Positions 1-11,065 of a DNA stretch of 64,000 nucleotides are shown one piece after another. This DNA comes from Arenicola marina (lineage: Eukaryota; Annelida; Polychaeta; Arenicolidae). The stretch lies in contig OZ025249.1 of the NCBI GenBank assembly GCA_964019135.1, positions 35,167,759 to 35,231,758 of the forward strand. Reading direction: 5' to 3'. The position numbers and the translations under genes are program-made. The notes under the pieces were generated by a model. The model worked only from the letters and a program-made list of their open reading frames with translations, did no database searches and was not told the DNA's origin. The stretch's first letter is position 1, and each line of letters opens with the position of its first letter.

Positions 1-2847
1 AAGGTGCACCGCCCATGTCTGATAATGGTCGAAGTTGCACCGCCTACGCCTGATAATGGTCGAAGGTGCACCGCCCATGCCTGATAATGGACGAAGGTGC
101 CCCGCCCCCCCCCCCCTGTCTGATAATGCACCTTCGCCTGATAATGGGCGAATGTGCACCGCCCATGCCTGATAATGGTCGAAGTTGCTCCGCCTACGCC
201 TGATAACGGTCGAAGGTGCACCGCCCATGCCTGGTAATGGACGAAGGTGCCCCCCCCCCCCCTGTCTGATAATGCACCTTCGCCTGATAATGGGCGAATG
301 TGCACCGCCCATGCCTGGTAATGTTCGAAGGTGCACCGCCCATGCCTCGTAATGGTTGAAGGTGAACGGCCCATGTCTGATAATGGTCGAAGTTGCACCG
401 CCTACGCCTGATAATGGTCGAAGGTGCACCGCCCATGCCTGATAACGGTCGAAGTTCCCCCCCCCCCTCCCCCTGTCTGATAATGCACCTTCGCCTGATA
501 ATGGTCGAAGGTGCACCGCCCATGCCTGGCAATGGTTGAAGGTGCACCGCCCATGTCTGATAATGGTCGAAGTTGCACCGCCTACGCCTGATAATGGTCG
601 AAGGTGCACCGCCCATGCCTGGTAATGGACGAAGGTGCCCCCCCCCCCCTGTCTGATAATGCACCTTCGCCTGATAATGGGCGAATGTGCACCGCCCATG
701 CCTGGTAATGGTCGAAGGTGCACCGCCCATGCCTGGTAATGGTTGAAGGTGAACGGCCCATGTCTGATAATGGTCGAAGTTGCACCGCCTACGCCTGATA
801 ATGGTCGAAGGTGCACCGCCCATGCCTGATAACGGTCGAAGGTGCACCGCCCATGTCTGATAACGGTCGAAGGTCCCCCCCCCCCTGTCTGATAATGCAC
901 CTTCGCCTGATAATGGGCGAATGTGCACCGCCCATGCCTGATAATGGTCGAAGTTGCACCGCCTACGCCTGATAATGGTCGAAGGTGCACCGCCCATGCC
1001 TGGTAATGGACGAAGGTGCCCCCCCCCCCCCTGTCTGATAATGCACCTTCGCCTGATAATGGGCGAATGTGCACCGCCCATGCCTGGTAATGGTCGAAGG
1101 TGCACCGCCCATGCCTGGTAATGGTTGAAGGTGAACGGCCCATGTCTGCTAATGGTCGGAGTTGCACCGCCTACGCCTGATAATGGTCGAAGGTGCACCG
1201 CCCATGCCTGATAATGGTCGAAGGTCCCCCCCCCCCCCTCCCCCTGTCTGATAATGCACCTTCGCCTGATAATGGTCGAAGGTGCACCACCCATGCCTGG
1301 TAATGGTCGAAGGTGCACCGCCCATGCCTGGCAATGGTTGAAGGTGCACCGCCCATGTCTGATAATGGTCGAAGTTGCACCGCCTACGCCGGATAATGGT
1401 CGAAGGTGCACCGCCCATGCCTGATAATGGTCGAAGGTGCCCCGCCCCCCCCCCCCCTGTCTGATAATGCACCTTCGCCTGATAATGGGCGAATGTGCAC
1501 CGCCCATGCCTGATAATAGTCGAAGTTGCACCGCCTACGCCTGATAATGGTCGAAGGTGCACCGCCCATGCCTGGTAATGGACGAAGGTGCCCCCCCCCC
1601 TGTCTGATAATGCACCTTCGCCTGATAATGGTCGAAGGTGCACCACCCATGCCTGGTAATGGTCGAAGGTCCCCCCCCCCTGTCTGATAATGCACCTTCG
1701 CCTGATAATGGTCGACGGTGCACCACCCATGCCTCGTAATGGTCGAAGGTGCACCGCCCATGCCTGGCAATGGTTGAAGGTGCACCGCCCATGTCTGATA
1801 ATGGTCAAAGTTGCACCGCCTACGCCTGATAATGGTCGAAGGTGCACCGCCCATGCCTGGTAATGGTGGAAGGTGCACCGCCCATGCCTGGTAATGGTCG
1901 AATGTGCACCGCCCATGCCTGATAATGGTCGATTGTGCACCGCCCATGCCTGATAATGGTCGAAAGTGCACCGCCTACGCCTGATAATGGTCGAAGGTGC
2001 ACCGCCCATGCCTGGTAATGGTCGAAGGTGCACCACCCATGCCTGGTAATGGTCGAAGGTGCACCGCCCATGCCTGGTAATGGTCGAAGGTGCACCGCCC
2101 ATGCCTGATAATGGTCGAAGGTTCCCCCCCCCCCGTCTGATAATGCAACTTCGCCTGATAATGGTCGAAGGTGCACCGCCCATGCCTGGTAATGGTCGAA
2201 GGTGCACCGCCCATGCCTGATAATGGTCGATTGTGCACCGCCCATGCCTGATCATGGTCGAAGGTGCACCGCCTACGCCTGATAATGGTCGAAGGTGCAC
2301 CGCCAATGCCTGGTAATGGTCGAAGGTGCACCACCCATGCCTGGTAATGGTCGAAGGTGCACCGCCCATGCCTGGTAATGGTCGAAGGTGCACCGCCCAT
2401 GCCTGGTAATGGTCGAATGTGCCCCGGCCATGCCTGATTACGGTCGAAGGTGCACCACCCATGCCTGATAATGGTCGAAGGTGCACCGCCCATGCCTGAT
2501 TACGGTCGAAGGTGCACCGCCCATGCCTGATAATGGTCGATTGTGCACCGCCCATGCCTGATAATGGTCGAAGGTGCACCGCCTACGCCTGATAATGGTC
2601 GAAGGTGCACCGCCCATGCCTGGTAATGGTCGAAGGTGCACCACCCATGCCTGGTAATGGTCGAAGGTGCACCGCCCATGCCTGGTAATGGTCGAAGGTG
2701 CACCGCCCATGCCTGGTAATGGTCGAAGGTGCCCCGGCCATGCCTGATTATGGTCGAAGGTGCACCACCCATGCCTGTTAATGGTCGAAGGTGCACCGCC
2801 CATGCCTGGTAATGGTCGAAGGTGCACCGCCCATGCCTCGTTATGCA
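1..2847. repeat. 31-nt minisatellite, about 90 copies
   Basis: Unit of about 31 nt containing GGTCGAAGGTGCACCGCCCA and TGCCTG. Because 31 is not a multiple of 3 and the unit lacks stops on the - strand, all three - frames stay open for long distances and give spurious ORFs of up to 476 codons. Variant units with a C-run of 9-14 nt followed by TGTCTGATAATGCACCTTCG recur through the left two thirds (for example near 105, 250, 455, 640, 880, 1020, 1230, 1450). The array runs off the left edge. Confidence 0.95.
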
Positions 2848-2989
2848 CGGACGTGCCAGATTGGGTTCTAATATGTGGCGAAAAGATAATTCGGGCGTCT
2901 TGTACTCGCCGAGTGGCTACGAGTGCCCTGAGGCAGCAGTTTCCTTGTAATATTCCAGCTGGGACTGCGCAAACCTATGTTAACGTCAC

Positions 2990-3180
2990 GGGGAGGAAAC
3001 CTTGAATGGGGGCGGGGGGGGGGCACAATAAAATAAAATGTACGACCGGTGGGGGCGGGGGGGTGTAGTGAACAAAAATACGACCATTTGAAAACTGGGG
3101 TATAGATATACTTTAGAGTTAAAAGGGGGGGGGGGGCACGTGCCCCCTGCGCACCCCCCCCCCCCCGCTGGACACGCCGA
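2990..3180. repeat. G-run-rich dispersed element fragment
   Basis: Several G-runs of 8-13 nt around an AT-rich core with ACAATAAAATAAAA and ACGACCGG. Similar wording (ACAATAAAA...GACGACCGGG, then a G-run) recurs at 7350-7440, so this is probably a dispersed repeat. Confidence 0.4.
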
Positions 3181-3300
3181 TGAAGGTTGGCTGCAAGGCT
3201 AACAGAGAACATCAGTTCAGAGAACGTCATGTCCAAGAGGCGTGCACGAATGAACCTTTATTGGTCAACGAAGGCGACGAAGGTACTGACGTATACGTTT

Positions 3301-4336
3301 GCCATCTTCAGCCGGTGGTATACCTTTGTCCTTGTCAGCGGCCAGTGGTGTACCTTTTTCCTTGTGAGCCGCCGGTGGTATACCTTTGTCCTTGTCAGCC
3401 GCTGGTGGTATACCTTTGTCCCTGTCAGCCGCCGGTGGTATACCTTTGTCCTTGTGAGCCGCCGGTGGTATACCTTTGTCCTCGTCAGCCGCCGGTGATA
3501 TACCTTTGTCCTCGTCAGCCGCCGGTGTTATACCTTTGTCCTTGTCAGCCGCCGGTGGTATACCTTTGTCCTTGTGAGCCGCCGGTGGTATACCTTTGTC
3601 CTTGTGAGCCGCCGGTGTTATACCTTTGTCCTTGTGAGCCGCCGGTGTTATACCTTTGTCCTTGTGAGCCGCCGGTGGTATACCTTTGTCCTTGTGAGCC
3701 GCCGATGGTATACCTTTGTCCTCGTCAGCCGCCGGTGGCATACCCTAATCCTTGTCAGCCGCCGGTGGTATACCTTTGTCCTTGTCAGCCGCCGGTGGTA
3801 TACCTTTGTCCCTGTCAGTCGCCGGTGGTATACCTTTGTCCTCGTCAGCCGCCAGTGGCATTCCTTTGTTCTTGTCAGCCGCCAATGGTATACCTTTGTC
3901 CTTGTCAGCCGCCGGTGGTATGCCTTTGTCCTCGTCAGCCGCCAGTGTTGTACTTGTTTCCATGTCATCCGCCGGTGGTATACCTTTGTCCTCGTCAGCC
4001 GCCAGTGGCATACCTTTGCCCTTGTCAGCCGCCGGTGTTATACCTTTGTCCTTGTCAGCCGCCGGTGGTATACCTTTGTCCTTGTCAGCCGCCGGTGGTA
4101 CACCTTTGTCCTCGTCAGCCGCCGGTGGTACACCTTTGTCCTCGTCAGCCGCCGATGATAAACCTTTGTCCTTGTCAGCCGCCGGTGGTATACCTTGGTC
4201 CTTGTCATCCGCCGGTGGTATACCTTTGTCCTTGTCAGCCGCCGGTGGTATACCTTGGTCCTTGTCATCCGCCGGTGGTATACCTTTGTCCTTGTCATCC
4301 GCCGGTGGTATACCTTTGTCCTCGTCAGCCACGGGT
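3301..4336. repeat. 30-nt minisatellite, about 35 copies
   Basis: Unit of 30 nt built around TACCTTTGTCCTTGTCAGCC and GCCGGTGGTA. The unit is a multiple of 3 and has no stop in most frames of either strand, so 10-residue repeat 'proteins' appear in five frames at once. No splice or start context supports coding. Confidence 0.95.
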
Positions 4337-4339
4337 GGT

Positions 4340-5220
4340 GCACATGCATATCATCAATTATGTACGGCAGGTTGTCATCAGCAAAACCAGTGGCACCATA
4401 TTCCCATCAATAAGAAATATTAACGCTTCCATATGACAGGGTATCTACCTGGTATCTTGAATATCTGTGACGTAGGCGTAGGAACCAGACTACATGCGCA
4501 AGAGCCAGGCGTCGAAAGGTGGGTCCATTGCGGATCGCCTAGCGATAAGATTAATAAGTGTTAAGAAATGTAGCTGCACAAAATGGATAGACGACATATT
4601 TTTCATTCGTTTGCGTCATCACAATGACGATAATTTGTCACGACGGGACAACACAGCTGAGAAACTAACGTTTTTTTCGCATTTCCTACGAAAACGAGGC
4701 ATTATGACGTCATACGGATTCTAATGACGAATAATGACACTTTGTATTGTCATGGTCAAAAAATTATACGAAAACATCCAAATGGTCTTGTTTTACCTTT
4801 ACCATATTGTTTACTGACGCATCAGTGTGTTCTTACGCCATGCAGTGTACAGTTTGATAGCGAAACGGGTTATGTCGACCACTTGCTCTCACCATCTTTG
4901 TTATTGCGGCGGCGAGTGGGATTCTGTGACGTCACTGGCTGTTCGGGGAACCAACAAAAGCCCGGATGCAGAGCTAAATTTAGAAAGATATTTTTAGCCT
5001 TTGATTGTTTTGATGACGGATTTTTGCTTGCATGTTCCAACAATTCTGCGATTCATCGCCTCCAGATATTTTAACGCATACCTCCCATGACCATGTTTAG
5101 TGAAATGAGATGCAATTGTGAATAGCACTGCAATTGTAGGCTAGTAATTAAGGTCACACTGTATTGATATTAGACTTATAACTTATAACAAATAGAACCT
5201 ACAATAAGTACTGTACGGGG
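4340..5220. other. no recognised feature
   Basis: Unique-looking, moderately AT-rich sequence. The only open frames are short and unrelated to families I know. Confidence 0.5.
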
Positions 5221-5429
5221 CCTGCTTCGCGTCTGATTCGAAAATAGTGGTAACATATACGCAAAATAAAGTCGCAGGTGCCATATTTAAGACGAAGATC
5301 TACTAGATTTTCGTCTTATGTCGGTGTGTTCGGTTTGTCTGTGAGTCTGTTTGTCTGTCTGTTTGTTTGTCTTGTCGCGCCATATCTGTCGAATGCCTAA
5401 AGATACGGATCTCCCCTTTTACCAAAACA

Positions 5430-6305
5430 TTCCGACAGACCATCATCAGGTCAAGTTCGTAGATGGGCAACGTACCTCAAACGTCAACGTCACGTTGACG
5501 TCATACGTCCAAAACACATTTTCCCCCCTAGGTCTCTTAATATTACAGCTAGATCCGCAATTAGTGTCAAAATACTTAGCTCCTCAAAATCTTTCGCGTT
5601 ACTTGCATCAAATTTGACGTAGGATGAAACGTTTTCGCGCTACGGGCTGTTGAAAATTAGCATTTTTTGTTTTCAGTTACAAGATACTGAAGTTTTTGTT
5701 TTGCAGAGATAATGCCACAGCCCACTGTCATGCTAAGTTCGAAGATGGGCCATATAGGTCAAAGGTCAAGGTCACAGCAAGGTTAAGGTCACGAAACATG
5801 TTTTAGCAGTAACTCCGTTAATATTGGGTCTAGAGATCCGCGTTTGTTTCAGAGTATTCTTCAGAGTGAGGCGCAAAGGAAATGTGGTCTCAGATTTCAC
5901 CTCTCGTTCACATTTTTTACATTTAATCGCACTGCAGATTATTTCACGTATTGGGTCTGAGGGTACCTGGAATGCGGTCTTTAAAATTTAGCGTATCGCC
6001 CGTATAGTTTTTGTGCAAAAAATTCTCAAACTTTAACATGGCACCTATGAGAGAATTTTGACGGAGAAAAAACCCCTCCATTTCTCCGTGATGGGGACAA
6101 GTCAGGGAAACGGTGCCTAGCGTATTACATGACATTAGTATTTCGACGCGAATGACTATATTCACCGAGGTCACGCATCCAAGGTCAAGGTCACAACAAG
6201 GTCAAGGTCACGAATCATGTTTTTCTTCGTAGCTCCGGTTTGTCTCAAAGTATTCTTCTGAGAGGGACACAAAGAAATGTGGTCTCAGATTTCACCTCAC
6301 GTTTA
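5430..6305 (+). repeat. three diverged copies of an AAGGTCA-rich element
   Basis: Copies start near 5440, 5735 and 6165. They share GAAATGTGGTCTCAGATTTC (second and third copies), AGTATTCTTC and blocks of TCAAGGTCA. The first copy is the most diverged. Direct-repeat arrangement. AAGGTCA blocks resemble nuclear-receptor half-sites, but they are part of the repeat. Confidence 0.6.
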
Positions 6306-6990
6306 TAGTTTTTGAGCTATTGGATGGTTAAATTTGACCCAAATAAAAATGGAGAAAAATCTCTGTGCCTACATAAATGCAGATAGACTTCCTGTATGTC
6401 GTGGAATAGGTACCAATATTGCTGACATCGGGTGTGCCAAATACCTTTCAAATCACACTAGTGCTTTGCACGCAAAAAAACACATACGCCAAATGACTCA
6501 CGACGCGCTGACATTTCGGCCTATACTCTGTCAGTGATGCATGTACATTGCCGGCACTCACTCGCTATATATATTCCAGTTGCACTTATCCCCAGATTTT
6601 CGTCTCCCTTCTCAAGCTACGTTCTCGTTTTTTTGTAGTTTAGTTCGATTCCATAATATAGGTAGTCGATTTATAGGCTAGAGGGGAAGTAGTAATGTAG
6701 TCGATGCTGCTGTGACATAAAGTAGGCGCGTCGGGGGGGGGGGGGGTGGGAGGGGGCATCCAATGCTATAGACCTGTTTGCTGGACGTGATGCCGCATGT
6801 CTCTCATACCTGTTTTGCTGCGATGCTCGCAGCAGTCGGTCGGTCGGTTGACTCCCGTGCCCTCCACCACGCCCCCCCCCCCCTGCCAGCCCCACCGCAC
6901 CTCCCCGCTACCCCCCTCTCCCGCTCATTTTACACGCTCCGCCATTGGGGATGTGGGGTATACACATCAAACCCTTGGTGCTGACGACAA

Positions 6991-7468
6991 TATCCGGTAT
7001 GTCACGTCGCAATCGTTGCCATGTGAACGGTCTGGGGTCGGCGGCACCAATTAGAGGGCGGAGACCTACACATGTCATAATAAAGTCACATTGAAATGTA
7101 CTGCTCGTCTGGTACTGTGAGCCTCTTTCGCTAGTCCATAACTCTATATTCAGCCATACTGCAGCTATGAGACTTTCTATCGGAAATGAAAAATCATTCC
7201 TAGAAGTCGAGACATAGATACTGTGCACCCCCTCACCTCCCTCCCCCCCCCCACCCCCAGCCATGGTCATTCTTTTATCTAAATATAGGACAATGTATAT
7301 CGGCATAACCCGTCACGTCCCTAGCTTTCCCTGTGACACAACAGACAAGGGGGTACACAATAAAAAAAATTGACGACCGGGCCGGGAAGGAGGGCACACT
7401 GAAATCTTGCGACCGAGGCGGGGGGGGGGGGGGGGGGGGGCAACGATTGCGACGTGACATACCAGATA
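6991..7468. repeat. inverted-repeat element with 30-bp arms
   Basis: Arms at 6991-7020 and 7439-7468 are reverse complements at 29 of 30 positions (left arm starts TATCCGGTATGTCACG). The interior includes a G-run of more than 20 nt. This is consistent with a small non-autonomous DNA transposon or foldback element; target duplications were not seen. Confidence 0.55.
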
Positions 7469-7567
7469 TCCGTGGCTAATAACGCGTGAAATTGATATAG
7501 CCTACATAGAGAAGGCATCCAAGACCTCGGCAACACCCACGTGTTGGCCGGCAAAGGACACATAAAA

Positions 7568-7642
7568 TATATAATATAATATATATATATCAGATATATA
7601 TATATCAGATATATATATATCAGATATATATATATATCTATT
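7568..7642. repeat. AT microsatellite with ATATATATCAG units
   Basis: Alternating AT tract interrupted by CAG every 14-16 nt. Surrounding sequence to about 8650 is AT-rich and shows no gene. Confidence 0.8.
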
Positions 7643-8693
7643 AATATCTCTAAACTTTAATTATAAGATATATGCTTCTTAACAAGATAATTCCACAGAT
7701 TAAAACTCCTGTGACTGGCGACACATTGCTCCTTGGCTTACATTTCGCTCATTTCATTCTCGGGACCATACTCGACCCAGCCGTGGAGACGGGTGCATTA
7801 TGATTTCAAACCTGCCCGTCCGGCAACAACTCAGCGCTTATCTATATGAATATAACGCTTATCTAATATTAATATTGATTTGCATGGTAGATCAGCATTT
7901 AAAAAAAAATGAAAGTAGTATTCGATATATTGCAAATACATATAAGTGTTTTTTCAGTTCGTTGACTCGTACTTAATCAACTTATGAAGCTTAGCGTTAC
8001 ATTGTTGTATATTATAATAATACCTTGTAATTAAACTCGGCTAATATGAAAACCGGACATTTCAATACATTCTGTATGTTTTAGTGAAATCAAAGCCGCA
8101 CCTTTAGTCATGGGTGGCGCATGCGCAAAGACACACATGTCAATAACTTCACGCCGCTCCACTCCGCCCAATCCAATCGCTTAACAACTTTAAAGTTTGT
8201 ATTCCGACTATTCTTGCATAACAAGTACGAAGACTGATGTTTAAACAAAACGATGTTTACACTATCATTCGCATTTTGCTAAATTGATCAGGCTCATTGT
8301 AAGTTTTATAAAGGCTATACGTATTCCAATAACCTTGACGGCGCTGTTTAGCGGTTTAGCCTAGATTTAAGCATTTATATAATTTGTTGATGATATATTA
8401 TATATTCTTCCTCTTTACGCAGGTTTTCCTCTGGCAGGAACATATACGAACAGCAAGTTCCGCTTATCGCCCGGTTCCGAAAAGGACCACATATCGTCAT
8501 TCGGTGAGACCTGTCCTCCAACTTCCCGATTAAACTTCATATCAATTATAATTGTGGCAATATGTGTATATTCATGTTTACAATATACAGTGATTACATC
8601 CGCGGGAAGATATCCTAGTGTTTTAGGCCACTTTTGTGAACGCATAGAAAGGCTACGTTGGGTCCCGAGCCTCCACGGGACCATAGAATTGGG

Positions 8694-9166
8694 TTGTGTG
8701 AAACCCTGGGGGGGGGGGGGGCACTACATGTAGTTGGCTATACACATATGTGCCGCCCAAATGACCCCTTTTTTCGCTTGTTTTCTCTCTTTTCTCGGAA
8801 CAGAAACGTGCTTTTTCTCTCAATGCGCCGATCTGAGAATCAAAATTTCTCTCCATCCCCAAATAAAAGAAATGGTCCATATGAAATGGCTTGCATAACA
8901 AACATACGACTGACCAGAAATGCTTACAATGTTTGTAAAACCTTATCCATACGTACACTACTGTGTATGCCGTAATAATAAACCTCTATATACGTTGCAT
9001 ATCTTTCAGCGCCTAATTTGGATGCCATTTTTTCACCAAAATACTCTCTCTCGAAGACTGAAAAATCCGCCCTTTTCTCTCGCTCTCCATGTGCCATACA
9101 TGACCCGGGCGGCACACCCCCACCACTGTTACAATATAGTGCCCCCCCCCCCCCCCGGGTGTCAAA
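8694..9166. repeat. inverted-repeat element with G-run/C-run ends
   Basis: Left arm 8694-8757 (ACCC, G-run, GCACTA ... TGTGCCGCCC) reappears as its reverse complement at 9103-9166. The interior is AT-rich with CTCTCTTTTCTC tracts. Likely a MITE or foldback element. Confidence 0.5.
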
Positions 9167-9407
9167 CGGGCCCCAGATACAGGAGCTCCGGTGCGATCAC
9201 GTGACCTGTTGACCTGAATGTCGCCCTGTTTACCGAATGAGCCAGGAAGGCTGTCTTTACTTTATGTAGCTAGCACGCTTTCACATATGTAGCCGTATAC
9301 ATATATAGAATACCCCACTGCATGAAAGTGTTACTTTGCCACGAGTACTACAGTCAGCGATATACATAATATTCTATCTTACTTCATGGAGGCTGCCTTG
9401 AAGCCCC

Positions 9408-9795
9408 GTCCAGACAATAGGTCTTTCCTATAGGTATGTTCCATGGGTTTTTCCTGTGGTTTTTTTTACCTATGAGACCTCACTCTCCACACCGTAGGAT
9501 TATACCTTAGGTCATATTCTTAATACCGAATCCGTTTCTTTCACATGACAGAAAGACGTGCACTAATTGGTCAGTTATTTTATGACTTAGCGAATAGAGC
9601 ATGTTCTATGCCACCCGACAAGGTCTTTCGGTCCAAAAATAGCCTATGGGTTTGTCCCAGCGCCTGTCTAGACGGTAAAATTCCTATGTGTTTTTCCCAG
9701 CGCCTGTCCTGATGGTAAGATTGCCTATGGGTTTTTCCCAGCGCCTGTCCAGACGGTTAGCTTTCCTATAGGTCATGACCCGTGACCTATAGGTG
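9408..9795. repeat. composite element with three 41-nt internal repeats
   Basis: GTTTTTCCCAGCGCCTGTCC recurs at about 9650, 9690 and 9730. Both ends carry CCTATAGG and GTCCAGAC sequences. Probably a mobile-element remnant. Confidence 0.45.
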
Positions 9796-9879
9796 AAATC
9801 GTGTCTCCGCAGAGGGCTTTATCCTTCAGGGCCTTCATTATGGTAAACCCTATGGGCGGGGCATCCCATTTGAGTGACA

Positions 9880-11065
9880 TTCGTATGTCGCTTGACGGAC
9901 CCACGTATCTGTTTGCACCTTCACTGACATCTATTAAAATATCACTAACACAACCATCGCCGAGCAAGCGGTATAAAAGTGTGAACTGGGGAGCGATGCA
10001 GTTAATCGCCGTTTCTCCTCACAGACGCAGTAAACTTCAAAGGCATCTACCGACATCATTGCAAATTTATTCTATTGATTTATGGTAATAAATGACCCAC
10101 TTTGAAAAGGGAAATGGGGTGCAGATTGCTACTGATGGCCCCATGTTTCCCATTGTCACGCGTGGCTTTAGCAAAATCAACAGAAAACCTCATAATTCCG
10201 GTTTAGTTTTGCCGTGTGATGCACGTTTACACATACAGACTGAGAGGCTAGACGGTGTACAGGTCCAGACCTTAACATGGCGTCCTTCCATCGGTTGTGT
10301 ACACAGCGTTTTGATAGGTTCACAAACGTAGTATATAAAGAATATGATATCAAAATCATCTTTCGAATGCGATAATAGCACATTCAATGTTATTTGTAGC
10401 TGATGCATCTGATGCCAAATAACTACCCTCCCCGCCCCATTTCAAAATATAGCAAAATCCTCTGGCACAAGCCCAATCATTTCATGCCTTTATCTGACGG
10501 CCGGGAGCGATAATCCAATATCCAGTAATTGTCTCTATTGATAAATTGTGTAAAACTGGGGAGTTCCTATGGACAATTATCGTTTTATCAGCAAGACCAG
10601 TTTGGTGCGGGACACATTGAGCAATACATCAAAGCACGTTTTGCCTAGATGTTACCGTACCAAACCCGATGGAAGGCAAGGAGCCACATTGGAAAGAGCT
10701 TTCGAGACTACTTTGTGGACCCACATATCTCTTTAAATCCATATGCTTCATTGCTGTCCATTAACGTGACATTAATGCAATATTCAAAGACCACATGTGT
10801 TTGCGACTGTTTCAGCCTTTGTCCCAGAGGGTCCTTTTGCACAACCTACCCTTACTGGTTACAAAACTGGCCTGAAACCCCCCGCTAATAGAACCAATCC
10901 CGGGCAAGAGGAGAGGCGTAATAGCTGGTTAGAGCCACTAGGAAGCGGAGCCGTGCATTAAAATCAGGATGTCCCCCAGCCCCCATTCCCCCCTGTGCGC
11001 TGTCAACTTCAAAGCCGCCTGCCAATTGATTTATGGTAATATACCGACCCATAATAACGGGACTA
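9880..11065. repeat. diverged direct duplication
   Basis: 9895-10110 and 10715-11060 share GGACCCACRTATCT, AACTTCAAAG and ATTGATTTATGGTAATA in the same order. A short piece of the same family (GTAAACTTCAACCACCTACC) is seen near 24610. Family unknown. Confidence 0.5.

Noticed and set aside
194-2848. Long open frames (up to 476 codons, GGAPSTI-type repeats)
   Set aside because: They follow from a 31-nt stop-poor minisatellite. The same peptide appears in all three - frames and there is no start, splice or composition support.
3180-4436. 418-codon frame of Cys/Pro-rich decapeptide repeats on +, with 195-codon frames on -
   Set aside because: Produced by the 30-nt minisatellite, open in five frames at once; no gene-like flanks.
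8415-8684. 89-codon frame on - as a gene
   Set aside because: No family resemblance or splice context; AT-rich surroundings.
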